A stretch of 64,000 nt of DNA, taken from positions 10,577,337-10,641,336 of the forward strand of contig JAQFVV010012422.1 of the NCBI GenBank assembly GCA_028023455.1. Direction: 5' to 3'. Positions 23,440-34,995 of this stretch are shown piece by piece (positions within the stretch are counted from its first letter, which is position 1; each line of letters starts with the position of its first letter). Both the position numbers and the translations under genes were made by a program. Source of the DNA: Epiperipatus broadwayi. Taxonomy: Eukaryota > Onychophora > Udeonychophora > Euonychophora > Peripatidae. Below the pieces are notes generated by a model. The model did no database searches, had not been told where the DNA came from, and was given only the letters and a program-made list of their open reading frames with translations.

Positions 23440-24165
23440 ACCACATACATTATTATTGTTATATTATGAATAATTTATTTATATAGCACTGTCTTTTTTT
23501 AATCTGTAATATTCATTGACGATCACCAACTTCACATGCCCTTTAAAGTAATAAACTGTTTTGAAGAATATTCTTCTTTCCAAACATAGCAAATGGGATT
23601 AAAAGTGTTTAATTAATATCTTCAAGCTCTCATTTGAAAATGCTTAAGATTTACCTATACATAAACATTTAGGTTAAAAAAGGAGAGTGGATTCATTTTA
23701 ACTTTTCAAAGACTTTATCTTGTGTTTGGAAAGGAGAATATTCCTCAAAAGTGTTTATTATTTTAAAGGGCATGTGTAGTGTGAGTGATCAATAATGCAT
23801 GTTACAAATTAAAAAACATAGTGCTATATAAATAAATTGATCATTATATATATATATATATGTTTAATATTACATCTAATATTGACTGTGCCATAAATCA
23901 TAAAAATTTCACAGACATTAATAATAAAAACATCACAAATGGAATTAAAAGTGATTAATTAATATCTTCACACTCTCATTTCCATGCTTAAGATTAGCCT
24001 ATACAAATATGTTTAGGTTAAAAAGGCAGAATGAATTCATTCTATCTTTTCAAAAGAGACTTTATTTTGTGTTTAGAAAGAAGAGTATTCCTCAAAAGTG
24101 ATTATTACTTTAAAGTGCATGTGTAATAGGTGATCCCTAATGAATGTTATTGTTATATTGGTAAA
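23440..24165. repeat. repeat family with one inverted and two direct copies
   Basis: A block of about 220 bp ('attaattaatatcttcanrctctcatt ... cctcaaaagtg ... cttta aag') occurs at about 23595-23845 and again at 23936-24165. The part with 'aatattcctcaaaagtg' also occurs inverted at about 23520-23590. A (TA)n tract at about 23848 separates the copies. No coding potential. Confidence 0.6.
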
Positions 24166-24845
24166 GGCAAACTTTTTAAATAATATCTATAATTTTTGGT
24201 TAACTAAATTATTTGCAAAGTCCTTAATTGGTCTAGCAATCTAAATTATATCATTGTTGCAGATGAAAAATGAATCAATTTTTATCTATTTTTTAAGTTT
24301 TTATGTGAACACTTGATTAAAATGACAATTATAAAGATAGATATTAATTCATCCAAGATATTATGGCAACTCTATTCAAATAAATTTAAAATTAAAATCA
24401 TAAGGTAGAATTAAATGGTGTCTCTTTTTATTTGCAATTTCTAGACACTGTTATGTTTTACATTATACATTTGATTTTTGATTATTTTTTTGTAATGCTT
24501 TAAAATGAATAGAAATTAACTCTACATTTGTGAATTTAAATTTAAACCAACTCAAATGAAGATGCTAAAACATATTGGCTAACTTAACATTCATTTTTAT
24601 AGTTATCATTGTATTGATCAATTGTTCAAATAAAATGAAAATATAAATGATGATGAATTCACTTTTCATCTGTAATATTAATAAGATTTATGAAGCTAGG
24701 GAACACTGCATTAATATAGTTAGTACTAAAAGTTTAATCACTTCCAATGTTACACACACATATATACATTAAAATCAGCAACATTTAAACAATCCCAATA
24801 TCAATAATAATCAACAAACTCCTTTTAACAATATATATATATATT
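24166..24845. other. intron, AT-rich, nothing recognised
   Basis: No exon, RNA gene or repeat family that I can name. Confidence 0.45.
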
Positions 24846-24947
24846 TGCAAAGAAATCAAGTTGTGTATCACATGACCTAATTTAACAAGCTTGTATTACA
24901 AATGTTGTATAATGAGTTTGCCAATAACTCTTCTTAAGCTTTTCACA

Positions 24948-25006
24948 ATATCCTCAATCCCAGGCCAGTTTCTGTTTCTGCCTTCCTCAGTGAGGTGCTA
25001 GGATAT
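24948..25006 (-). ncRNA. hammerhead-like ribozyme B3 (cleavage triplet mutated)
   Basis: Outer helix I ATATCC/GGATAT perfect. CTGAGGA and GAAAC are intact. The triplet reads GCC instead of GTC, which removes the required U16.1. Probably inactive. Confidence 0.55.
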
Positions 25007-25504
25007 TCAAGCATTAGGTTTAAAATACTAGGTCAAGACCAGCACTTTATCTAATGGTTAACTATTAAATAGAAAATCTGGAATTTTCTGACAACCATAT
25101 GTCTTCAAATCCAGATATCTAACTTAAATACCATATGGGACTGAACTAAGTTCAGATATACCATATATTAATAGCTTTAGCAATATAAAATTGCTAAGGC
25201 CTTCATAGCAAAAAATATAATTGCAAAGAAATCAAGTCATAATCACATATCACATGATGTAATTTAACAAGCTTGTATTACAAATGTTATTTAATGAGCT
25301 TGCCAATAGCTCTTAACAAGCTCTTCAGAATATCCCCAACTCCAGACCAGATGTATCTGAATTTAGTTCAGTCCCATGTGGCTATTTAAGTCAGATAGCA
25401 GGATTTGAAGACATGGATGTCAGAAATTTTTAGATTTTCTACTTAATAATTAATCATTAGATAAAGTACTGGGCTTAACCTGGTATTTTAAATTTAATGC
25501 TTGA

Positions 25505-25563
25505 GTATCTTAGTACCTCACTGAGGAAGCCAGAAGCAGAAACTGGTCTGGGGGTGAGGATAT
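25505..25563 (+). ncRNA. hammerhead ribozyme candidate B4 (core intact)
   Basis: Type I layout. Outer helix I GTATCT/GGATAT (two wobbles), internal loop, inner helix I CCTCA/TGGGG. CTGAGGA lies at 25521-25527 (position 7 is free), helix II is short (GC/GC in AGCCAGAAGCA), and GAAAC lies at 25539-25543. Helix III is AC-TG-GT and predicted cleavage is after C25548. All invariant residues are present. The weak helix II (two pairs plus an A-A mismatch at its base) is the main doubt. Confidence 0.6.
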
Positions 25564-25610
25564 TCTGAAATGCTTGTTAAGAGCTATTGGCAAGCTAATT
25601 AGATAGGCAC

Positions 25611-26879
25611 TGATACTGACTTAGTCCAATAATAAAATAGAAAGGAAAATTATGTTCCACTTCTTCAAGCATATATATACATACATACATTGCAAAATAT
25701 TACATATATGTATGTATATAAACTTAGAAAAAATATAGACTGCAATCATAGCACATGAAATATTTATTAATCGGTCATCTTACTATATAAAAAATACTGA
25801 TTACACATTTCAAAAACAACTTTTCTCATCAGCTATTTAAAGTGTCATCAAAGGTTGGTGCAAGTACAGTAATAATCAATTGACTGACTTGATATTAAAA
25901 TGTGAATAATCAGTGGTAAGATCTTTCATAAAACCTCCTATTTCAGTATGATTAAATGTCCACCAAGTCAAGATAATCTACATGTATTTTATTAATTAAA
26001 CCTTGATCCATATATCATACATAAAAGAAATCACATTTTATGAAATAATAACTAATGGTCTCCATTCTAGGTATAAAAATAACCGTTTGGTATATGAAGT
26101 GAGTCATTTTAATATTATTAACAAAAAACGAAGATTTCTATATTTGGTTAAGCAATGTGTGGATTTTATATAAATTGCTCTTGAATTTATATATACTGCA
26201 AAGTGATTGATCAGTTTTTACATTGTATGGTAATGAAATAACAAAGTTCTACATCCTGTGATTGGAACTTACAACATATTCTAAGCAGGTTTATGTTATT
26301 CTATTTAATCTCATGAATAAATGAATTCATAGTATTATTTATGGGAGCTTCCATGTGATAAAAATATAACTAAATTACTGACGTTTAAGGACATTAATAA
26401 GTACTTTCCTCAGAACTCCTTTCTCAATTCATAAGAATGTGTATGGTAGGATTTAAAATCATTACTTTTTTCATTTGTTATTTTCACCTCATTCTCAAAT
26501 TCTGTTGGTTAAGAAGTTATAAAAAGTATTTTATCCTTTAATAGTTTTTTCAAATAAAATATTTTGTAAAATTTCTCAACCAATAGAATTTGGGATAATT
26601 TTGAGCATATGGGCATATATAATTTTTAATAACAATTTATTGTTCTTAGACTTCATGCAATTTAAAATCTAAATGTCCCTAAGATGCAAGTTAATCAATG
26701 TTATTGCTTTTTCCCCAATATTTTTTATAATTGTTTTGTATTTACACTACATTAGTGTATTTTATGAGCTTTATATAGGTTAATAGAGAAAATTTAGAAA
26801 TCAATAGTTTCCTGGTTGCATCAAAAGATATACTTATGTCTGTTTACTTGGATATTATTTTTTTATTTTATATTTTTTA
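25611..26879. other. intron, AT-rich, nothing recognised
   Basis: Contains a short (TACA/TATG)n patch at about 25672-25722. No gene or known family seen. Confidence 0.45.
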
Positions 26880-26890
26880 TCAATTTAAAA

Positions 26891-27055
26891 GATTGTAAAA
26901 GACCCAGAAAGAGAACACATGTGAGATGAATGGGTGAAATAAGAAAGTGTGCAGAAATGATGTGGAGAAGAGAAGTTAAAGATCAGAGAAGATGGTTTGA
27001 ACTTAGAGAGACCTTCATCCTGCAGTAGATTGATAATGATTCATGATGATGATGG
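26891..27055 (+). mobile_element. 5'-truncated LINE 3' end with 11-bp target duplication
   Basis: Flanked by tcaatttaaaa at 26880-26890 and 27056-27066. Translation gives the C-terminal tail of a LINE reverse transcriptase (KDPERENTCEMNG, IRKCAEMMWRREVKDQRRW, ELRETFILQ) and the copy ends in a (GAT)n tail. The same family is present in minus sense at 39.2 kb. Such tails and variable target duplications are typical of target-primed reverse transcription. Confidence 0.8.
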
Positions 27056-27348
27056 TCAATTTAAAAATCCATGGAAATATTTAAATCAACATATACAAAT
27101 CTGCAAGCTGTCAAAAAAGATGCTAGACTTCTGCATTTTCACACCTCTAAAAAAGAGCTTCGTGTGTTTAAACCTTACAACAATTTGGGTTTGAAATAAA
27201 AAATGACCCATTTACTCCATTAAAACTCAAAACAAGAGAACTATTGTATATGTTAATAGTGAAAACATGTTTAGCCTCAGATTATTGATTGTTTCCTGGC
27301 AATATAAAAAGATAAAATTATTTCTGTTTACATGGATATAATCTGTAT

Positions 27349-27660
27349 TTATATATATATATATATATGGGGATGGGGACAATCTAAGATAAAGATGATT
27401 TGAATGCCTTCTCTTGTAGTAGCATTTATATATATTATATATATATATATAATAATTCAAACAAATATATTTAACACAGTATTCAAAATTAAATAATATA
27501 TTCTTTACCAGAAGTATTGTTTCACTGACAATCTTTATCAACTGTACATTAACAGTTGATAAAGATTGTCAGTGAAACAATTGAAAGTACTTCTGGTAAA
27601 GAATATATTATTTAATTTTGAATACTGTGTTAAATATATTTGTTTGAATTATTATTATAT
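27349..27660. repeat. palindrome with about 105-bp arms and (TA)n tracts
   Basis: 27441-27545 and 27552-27656 are nearly perfect inverted copies around 6 bp. (TA)n tracts lie at about 27349 and 27430. No hammerhead core found. Confidence 0.8.
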
Positions 27661-27689
27661 AATTTAAAAATACAGACATTTAATGGTTG

Positions 27690-27692
27690 TAG

Positions 27693-27738
<46 letters not shown>

Positions 27739-27754
27739 ATTATTAAAATATATT

Positions 27755-27796
<42 letters not shown>

Positions 27797-27835
27797 CAAA
27801 TAAATATATTTTAATAATGTTTATATGGTATTAGT
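27690..27835. repeat. (TA)n tracts with inverted 22-bp flanks
   Basis: Two (TA)n runs (about 27694-27735 and 27760-27792). The second is bounded by an inverted pair (aaacattattaaaatatatt / aatatattttaataatgttt), so the block can form a cruciform. Confidence 0.8.
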
Positions 27836-27876
27836 GTTAAATGTATTAATATACTTTGTCTTTATATTATATATAG

Positions 27877-27997
27877 ATTTACTTCCTTGGATAGTCTTCT
27901 AGGATGTGTTTCTAACTTTTCTATAAATAATGAAACTGTAGAACTCACTCAGCATCGAGTTGCAGAGGGAATCATGTTTGATAAGTGTTCCCAAGAT
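27877..27997 (+). CDS. LG-domain exon (end of the upstream LG domain)
   Basis: 121 nt, phase 2 to 0, acceptor tatatag and donor gtaagt. Together with the previous exon it reads ...NNKR/FTSLDSLLGCVSNFSIN, NETVELTQHRVAEGIMFDKCSQD. This contains the canonical LG end, 'lGCvsnfsiNnetvel ... g..fdkC', where the two Cys form the conserved LG disulphide. It closes the upstream LG domain; the next exon starts a new one. Confidence 0.88.
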
Positions 27998-28690
27998 GTA
28001 AGTTCTGGACTCAGATTATTCAGTATTTCATTTTAGATTTTAAATTTCATTCATCACTGCAAGTAAATATGAAATAAAGCAATAAATGATAACTGACTGA
28101 TGAATAAATTATTACCCCAATATTAGTTCACTAAAGATTTCCTTTGTTAGGTCATTTCACAATTAAATAAACTAGAATGAGAGATCCTAGCTTGACCAAT
28201 TTAAATAGGTCTTTGTATTCTTCTCTTTACTTTAGTATCCAAATCTTTTAATAGACTAAGTAGATAGCCATATGATATATATGTGAATTTTGGATTATAT
28301 CATATAGTATCAATGTTTCCCTTTTATAATTATCATAAACAATCTGAATTATGTTCTGACTTTCATGCCCTGTACTGATTTACTCATTGTAGAGTTTGGC
28401 ATTCTAAACATGCTGGGAAATTTTCATAAATTTAGTAGCATCATAGGACTTTTTTAAATTTGTGTTTTAGTTTATGGTTGTGGTAGTATAACACACTAAT
28501 GCTTACTCTACCTGATTTTTTTTTGTGTGTTATGAATTGCAAATTATATCTGTATTTTGTTCATAATTGATTTTGACAGTCTGTTATCTATTTGTTTTTC
28601 TATATGCTTTCATTTAATTCTATCTTTTGTGTGTCTGTTTGTAAAATCTTGTAACTCAATTCCACCCATTTCTCAGTTTCTGATCTAGCT
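27998..28690. other. intron, nothing recognised
   Basis: AT-rich sequence without identifiable genes. Confidence 0.45.
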
Positions 28691-28702
28691 GAAACTTTGC
28701 AT

Positions 28703-28733
28703 GCATATATATATATATATATATGCAACTGGT

Positions 28734-28777
<44 letters not shown>

Positions 28778-28793
28778 AACCAGTTGGCTTACA
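28703..28793. repeat. (TA)n cruciform
   Basis: caactggttac... and ...gtaaccagttg flank a long (TA)n tract; another (TA)n lies just upstream (28706-28722). Confidence 0.85.
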
Positions 28794-30560
28794 TAGCATA
28801 CACTAATATAGTGTGTGCGCATAAATATATACATAAAATAAAGGAAAAGTAGAAATAAACACAGAATAAATTTTTGTAGATATTTTTTTATATTTCCTAA
28901 AATAAAATAATAATAAGTAAAGGGTTAAATAACTCTGGGCTTAAAGTAAAATTTCATTTTGAAATTAATATTTTAAAAAGGTCTGAATAAATATAAATAT
29001 TGCATTATTATTAATTATTACTCTGATTTTGAAATTTAAAATTACCCTATTGTATTTTTGAAATTTTAATTAATTAAACAAAATTTTTTATCTATTAGAA
29101 ATCCCCTAAGTAAAAACATGTATATGTTTTCAAAGGGATTAGTGAGATAAAAATAAAAACTCTGTTTTTAATCAAACTGCTGTTATCACCTTAGATGATT
29201 CTATAAAAGGGCTGATAACAAGCTAGCTCCAGTCTGGGTAATGATTTTTGAAGAGAACAGTCTGGATAGCAATTTTAAAAAGAACAGTTTGGCTTTCAGT
29301 TTTATAAGAGTTATACAAAGCTCCTATGAAGATCTAAGGACAGTCCAGTAGCTGCCTTATAGTTTACTGCAGAGTTTCAATTCATGAAGCCAGGGTCACT
29401 TCAAATGGATCAACTAGTGGCTTAAATATGTTCTAGAAGACATCTTGATGATTGCTTGGACTACAAAAGAAATCTCATAGTATGCCAACAAATTACCGGA
29501 ATTATATACTTTTACCTGATGATGACAACAAACCTGAAATTATATTTTTCTGCTGGACCAAAAACCAAGCTTGCCAAGAGAAAGCTTGAAGAAATTGGTG
29601 TACTTATGCTGCTGTTCATCTATACGTGCAGGGAAACACAGATAAACATGTCTTGTGTATATAGTGAGTTATTTTATTTTAATATTTCTTAAAATGACTT
29701 TTAAAATTATAAATTAATAACTTAAAATTAATTCAAACAAATAACTTTTGCTTGAGTTGAAATATAACAGCAGTTATATATAATAATGAATTTTTAAATA
29801 ATTTCTTTGGTCTGAAGTGACAGCTATATAAAACGATTTAATTTTTCGTTTATTAAGAAAAAAAAAGAGACATTTTATATTTAGAGACTTTGATAATTAA
29901 TCAACAAGTACCTGTCAAACAAAAGTTGACTATTTAGTTTGAAAAATAAAAAAGAACTTATAAACTGAAATTAAACTTTAAATTATATATTTTGTTTATA
30001 CACACATATGTGTGAAATTTATGTTTTCCAAATGGATTAAGAAAAAAAAAAAGTATTATTGTAACAAGTTTAAATAGGTAAAACCCAATGTGCGTATATA
30101 CACGCATACTCGTATATGTAAAATTATAATCATTTTTTTTGTTAGTGAATATTAATTGTATATTATAAATTGTGTGTCTGGGCCCACATATATGTAGATT
30201 AATGTAATAATTCAAATTTTCAATAGCAGTTATGTAAATCACAAATATAATAATTATTTTATGTTTAATTGAAATGTCTTCATCATATATTATAAAACGC
30301 ATGTCTGTGTACGGATATATATATGCGTTTATAGAAACTAATTAAGAAATAATGCAATTGATGTAATAACTTGAATTTTGTAGTAATCTTGTAAATTACA
30401 GAGGGATGACTTTATTATTGTGTATCTTTCAAAATCAGAACCCTTAACCTATAAGACCTTAAATAACATTTGTTTTTACTGTTATTAATAAACTTATTTA
30501 ATTGTTAAAAATGGTTTCCATCATCTCTTGTTCACATACAGTAATAGAGCTTGTGTTCTC
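28794..30560. other. intron, AT-rich, nothing recognised
   Basis: Open frames at 29456-29692 (+) and 29958-30302 (-) show no domain and are biased to what AT-rich DNA encodes. I treat them as chance. Confidence 0.45.
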
Positions 30561-30929
30561 TGGGCTAGATTCATGCACGGGATGAAAGTAATGAATGGAG
30601 ATGTATATTTAGTACTTTGGGGCATCCAGAGATGATCAATCATCATCCTGGTTGGCACAAAAGAGGATATTCTTTAAAGCCCATGCACTATATTTTATTT
30701 TAATTTAGTCTTATTAGAAGTTCAGTTTATAGTTGACCAGTACAAGTGACCTGAGCATTGATGATGATCAGCATGTTTTAATGTCCCAGCATTATTGTTT
30801 TGATTTCTGATTATTGTGTATTTTAATGGATGGGCACTAAGCTGGTGCATCCAAGTTATTTTTTAAATAATTGCCCAAGCTGGCAAAGGCTCAATAGTTA
30901 GCCTGGTCTACAGAAGACCCATTTCCAAT

Positions 30930-31062
30930 CCAGTCACAAGGTTGACTGCTGATTTATATTTTTTTTTACTGTTCAAATCCAGCCACAAGATGGACTGTTG
31001 ATTTATATTTTTTATTGTTCAAATCCAGTCACAAGATTGACTGTTGATATATTGTACTAATT
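30930..31062. repeat. three direct copies of a 46-49 bp unit
   Basis: 'ccagtcacaagrttgactgytgat' plus a T-rich stretch and 'gttcaaat' starts at 30930, 30979 and 31025. The surrounding 30560-31120 looks like an unidentified interspersed repeat. Confidence 0.75.
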
Positions 31063-31610
31063 TGTTTATTCCCATCAATGATGATGATGGATGGTTATTT
31101 CTCTCAAGTATTTACTTGTACTTATTTTTTTAAATGATAATGCTGGTGGTTAATTATGCTTGTAGTTGCTCTTCTGAGTTAGCTGGCTGATCTCTCAATG
31201 ATCTCAGAGATCTCTTGATCTCATACTCTTATATCTTACTTATATACAGTTTTGTAAACTATTGATTTTTGATTTTAAATGGACTGTGAGTGTTGATGAT
31301 TTTGCCATCACCCAGTTCAAACTATTTTTATTATCCCGATACCCCAGCCCATTACAATATATATATTCTTAAAGACAATATATTGTTTTAGAACTTGCAA
31401 ATAACTTTGGTAAAAATTAGTGATATGGGATCTAGTGCTGTTCTCTCTACTATTAAATTGTCTCTAAATTTTGATCAATTATAATTTCTGGAACTATATA
31501 AAATTAAAAAGTAGAAAATATTTTTTTAAAAAAGAAAAAGAAATACATTTGTCCCCATGAATGCACTAATAAATATATACAAAATCGGTGTTAAAAAGCA
31601 AAAATTGTCT

Positions 31611-31682
31611 GTAGCTTTCTCAGTATTCTTCTTACTATGTGACAAAAATAAACCATATGTATTAAGAATACTGTGAAAGCTG
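31611..31682. repeat. stem-loop with about 18-bp arms
   Basis: agctttctcagtattctt and aagaatactgtgaaagct are inverted copies (two mismatches) with a 35-base loop. Function unknown. Confidence 0.7.
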
Positions 31683-32758
31683 AAGAAAATATATTTTTTA
31701 CTTCATTTGTGCGAATAAAATCATTTCTTTAAAATATATTTTTATTTTTTGTAAAAGAGTTTTTTTAGAAAAGAAATTACTGAAAATTTAATCTTTAAAA
31801 TTTAGAAAGTAATTTTAAGTTATAATTAAATACAATGTATAAAAGGTATATTTTAGCAGTACAAGTTCATTAGAACTTTTGCTACTTGTATTTATCATAT
31901 GCTTTTAAAAGCAGGAATTATTTTTAGAAATTTTTTGTAATCTTGAGCAAATAATAGATACTAGATGGTAAATTCACCTGACAGCTATAATGCACAGATA
32001 TCTTGAATGTGTGAACCTTTATTGTTATATGTTACTGTTAAAGGTCTCTATACTGAGAAAAAAATCAATCTTTCATTAGCTTTTTCACACACATTATTAC
32101 TGTATATTTATATTTTAGCCACAAAATCTAGGTGCAATATGTGTGTAGAAATGTATTTACATGTATCTGACATTATTATGTTGTATATAGCTTTACGTTA
32201 TAAATGTGATAGTACTATTTAATATTATTATGTTGTATGCTGTATATTTGACAATTAAACATCACATGATCACTATCTCATACTAGCACAATAATTGTTA
32301 TTAAACAATTCAAAACAAAACAACACTCTCCATATAGTAGTGCCATCTTGTGCTAACTAGAGCAATCAATGGATGCCAGAAGGCTTGTGCATAAAATCCC
32401 TATCTAGTGCCTACTCATCCAATATCCCCAGACTATGGAGAGTGTTGTTTTGTTTTGAATTGTTTAATAACAATTATTGTGCTAGTATGAGATAGTGATC
32501 ATGTGATGTTTAGTGGTTTAACACCAATCCTGCCTAATAGGATAGTGGTGGCTATGGTTGTTAAAGAGCCAAAGACACCAAAATGTATGGGTACTGAATT
32601 GAGTTCAGACCCATATGACTATATAAGCTATTGAGCTTGGATTGAAAATATTAATAGTGTTTTCAATTTCATTCTCATAGTTTTGTAGTTAAATAGAGTT
32701 AAAAGGTGGGTGCTGGAGGGTTGCATTAGATCCCAAGATCTAAGTGCAGTGCTCTCAG

Positions 32759-32817
32759 ATCCAAGGCTCCTCACTGATGAAGGCCACAAGCCAGAAACTA
32801 GTCTGGGGATATTGGAT
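32759..32817 (+). ncRNA. hammerhead ribozyme candidate A1 (core intact)
   Basis: Type I fold. Outer helix I ATCCAA/TTGGAT is perfect, internal loop GGCT/ATA, inner helix I CCTCA/TGGGG. CTGATGA lies at 32774-32780, helix II is GGC/GCC with a CACAA loop (an A-A mismatch at its base), and GAAAC lies at 32794-32798. Helix III is AC-TA-GT with cleavage predicted after C32803. Every invariant core base is present. The internal loop in helix I and loop II are placed as in natural hammerheads that use loop-loop contacts. Confidence 0.72.
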
Positions 32818-32932
32818 GAGTAGGCACTAGATAGGGATTTTATGCACAAGCCTTCTGGCATCCATTGATTGCTCTAGTTAGCACAAGATGGCACTACTAT
32901 ATGGAGAGTGTTGTTTTGTTTTGAATTGTTTA

Positions 32933-33432
32933 NNNNNNNNNNNNNNNNNNNNNNNNNNNNNNNNNNNNNNNNNNNNNNNNNNNNNNNNNNNNNNNNNNNN
33001 NNNNNNNNNNNNNNNNNNNNNNNNNNNNNNNNNNNNNNNNNNNNNNNNNNNNNNNNNNNNNNNNNNNNNNNNNNNNNNNNNNNNNNNNNNNNNNNNNNNN
33101 NNNNNNNNNNNNNNNNNNNNNNNNNNNNNNNNNNNNNNNNNNNNNNNNNNNNNNNNNNNNNNNNNNNNNNNNNNNNNNNNNNNNNNNNNNNNNNNNNNNN
33201 NNNNNNNNNNNNNNNNNNNNNNNNNNNNNNNNNNNNNNNNNNNNNNNNNNNNNNNNNNNNNNNNNNNNNNNNNNNNNNNNNNNNNNNNNNNNNNNNNNNN
33301 NNNNNNNNNNNNNNNNNNNNNNNNNNNNNNNNNNNNNNNNNNNNNNNNNNNNNNNNNNNNNNNNNNNNNNNNNNNNNNNNNNNNNNNNNNNNNNNNNNNN
33401 NNNNNNNNNNNNNNNNNNNNNNNNNNNNNNNN
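32933..33432. other. assembly gap (500 N)
   Basis: Exactly 500 unknown bases. The same word (ttgttttgaattgttta) ends the left side and starts the right side, so the gap sits in a repeat and its true length may be small. Any reading frame drawn across it is meaningless. Confidence 0.99.
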
Positions 33433-33504
33433 TTGTTTTGAATTGTTTAATATTTGACAATTCACACAAGATAAGTCAAATAAGTCTACATAATTTACTA
33501 CAGT

Positions 33505-33735
33505 TGTAGACTGCCAAACTTTGGAATTCAAGATCCATGGATTATGCCCCAGCTTTACTATTTTTTTTTTTTAAGTGTCATAGCATCGGCCGGGACACGA
33601 ACCCGCAACCCGGGCAACTGCCTGCAAGTGCAAGGTAGTCGCGCTGACTTCTCGACCACCAATGCAAGACAGCTTTACTATTTTTAGTACTAAACTTCTT
33701 ATGAATTCACAAACAATAAATAATTACCTTTTTTT
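33505..33735 (+). repeat. SINE copy (8-kb family) hosting a second SINE
   Basis: 'aattcaagatccatggattatgcc' and, beyond the insertion, 'aaacttcttatgaattcacaaacaataaat' match the family clustered at 8.1-8.7 kb. It is split by the insertion at 33566-33670. Confidence 0.6.
33566..33670 (-). mobile_element. tRNA-derived SINE, complete, with 15-bp target duplication
   Basis: Flanked by agctttactattttt at 33551-33565 and 33671-33685. On the minus strand it reads a tRNA-like head whose ends pair as an acceptor stem (GCATTGG/CCGATGC), an A-box-like TGGTCGAGAAGTCAGC, a B box GGTTCGTGTCC, and a short tail ending in a poly(A) run. The body is about 98 bp, far richer in G+C than its surroundings, which suggests a young insertion. 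I could not assign the anticodon. Known 7SL-type features are absent. Confidence 0.85.
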
Positions 33736-34349
33736 AACAAGATACATTCAAGTTGGATTAAAGTGATTTTCTCATATCATAATTCTGCTATAAGTCAACA
33801 CATATCTGGCATGCATATATATAACTTAGTCTTAAAGTTTAAATTTGTGTGTGTATATATTTATTAACAAATTAGTCTTAAAAGTTTAAATCATAACAGC
33901 TGATTTGTTAGTTATTTTGCGAGAAATAAATAGTTGGTAAGAATTTGCGGCATGTGGATTTACTCGGTATAATTTAACTTGTTAAGAATTTGTTTATATA
34001 TTAATATCATTTTAGCATTAACACATTTGATTGATATATATATATATTCTTAAAGGCATAAAACAGAACTAGAAATTATATAAACATGACTAAATCAAAT
34101 AATTTTAAAGATTGTAGCCAATCAAACTGCAAGTTATATAATTATTTTGTTTACAAGTAAGGTAAAAATATACGTCTTTAAATATATATTTTTAAGCCAA
34201 TAAACATCACATGATCACCATTTCTTACGCTTGCTTATAACTGTTATTAAAACAGGCAAAACTCTATACATATTGCCACTCAATGCAAGCCAGAGTAATC
34301 AGTGGATGCCAGAAAGCTTGTGCATAAAATCCCTATCTAGTGTCTACTC

Positions 34350-34412
34350 ATCCTATATCCCAGAATTGTTTCTGGCTTGTGGCCTTTGTCAGTGAGGAGC
34401 CTTGTATGTGAG
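34350..34412 (-). ncRNA. hammerhead-like ribozyme A3 (core mutated)
   Basis: Helix II and GAAAC are kept. The box reads CTGACAA and the cleavage triplet reads ATT after a changed helix III. Probably inactive. Confidence 0.45.
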
Positions 34413-34820
34413 AGCACTGTACCTAGATCTTAGGATCTAATGCAACCCTCTAGCAGCTACCTTTTATCTCTACTTAACTATAAAACTATGAGTCTTAAAT
34501 TGAAAACACTAATATTTTCATTCCAAGCTCATTAGCTTATATAGTCATATAGGTCTGAACTCAGTTCAGTACCCATACATTTTGGTGTCTTTGGTTATTT
34601 AATAACCAGAGCCACCATTATCCGAATTAGGCAAGATTGGTTTTAAGCCAATAAACATCACATGATCGCCATTTCTATATGACTATATAAGCTAATGAGC
34701 TTGGATTGAAAATATAATAGTGTTTCAATTTAAGACTCATTGTTTTGTAGTTAAGTAGAGATAAAAGGTGGCTGCTGAAGGGTTGCATTAGATTTTAGGA
34801 TCTAGGTGAAGTGCTCTCAG

Positions 34821-34879
34821 ATCCAAGGCTCTTCACTGGTGAAGGCCACAAGCCAGAAACTACACTGGGGATATTGGAT
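34821..34879 (+). ncRNA. hammerhead-like ribozyme A2 (core mutated)
   Basis: Outer helix I ATCCAA/TTGGAT kept. The box reads CTGGTGA and the triplet CAC. Probably inactive. Confidence 0.5.
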
Positions 34880-34995
34880 GAGTAGGCACTAGACAAGGAT
34901 TTTATGCACAAGCCTACTGGCATCCATTGATTACTCTGGCTTGCATTGAGTGGCAATACATATAGAGAGTTTTGCCTGTTTAAATATATATTTTT

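Larger units (their letters stand above)
24846..25610. mobile_element. family B array: 1.4 minus-sense units joined to a plus-sense unit
   Basis: The minus-sense sequence starts at 24846 and repeats its start ('ttgcaaagaaatcaag', 'aacaagcttgtattacaaatg') at about 25212, a unit of about 366 bp. The second minus copy stops at 'ccagaccag' (about 25345), which is the ribozyme cleavage region, and is followed at once by a plus-sense unit. It thus combines tandem and inverted copies. Confidence 0.65.
32257..33449. mobile_element. family A inverted pair interrupted by an assembly gap, 13-bp target duplication
   Basis: Flanked by atatttgacaatt at 32244-32256 and 33450-33462. Sequence 32264-32342 recurs inverted at 32434-32510. 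The minus-sense part stops at 'ccccagact' (about 32432), again in the ribozyme cleavage region, and is followed by a plus-sense unit with an intact hammerhead. The last 500 bases are N, so the right end is incomplete. Confidence 0.85.
34194..34978. mobile_element. family A inverted pair, 17-bp target duplication
   Basis: Flanked by tttaaatatatattttt at 34177-34193 and 34979-34995. Left half in minus sense (about 34194-34640), right half in plus sense (about 34675-34978). Each half carries a hammerhead segment, both with core mutations. Confidence 0.85.

Noticed and set aside
27441-27656. Ribozyme in the 27.5-kb palindrome ('gttgataaagattgtcagtgaaac')
   Set aside because: No CUGANGA box, helix II does not form before GAAAC.
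27640-27834. Frames encoding Tyr-Ile repeats (also at 1225-1437 and 27227-27541)
   Set aside because: Translation of (TA)n microsatellites, not genes.
29456-30302. Open frames of 78 and 114 codons as genes
   Set aside because: No domain, no splice context, composition as expected for AT-rich DNA.
32878-33531. Long open frames on both strands
   Set aside because: They run through 500 N characters, so they have no sequence content.
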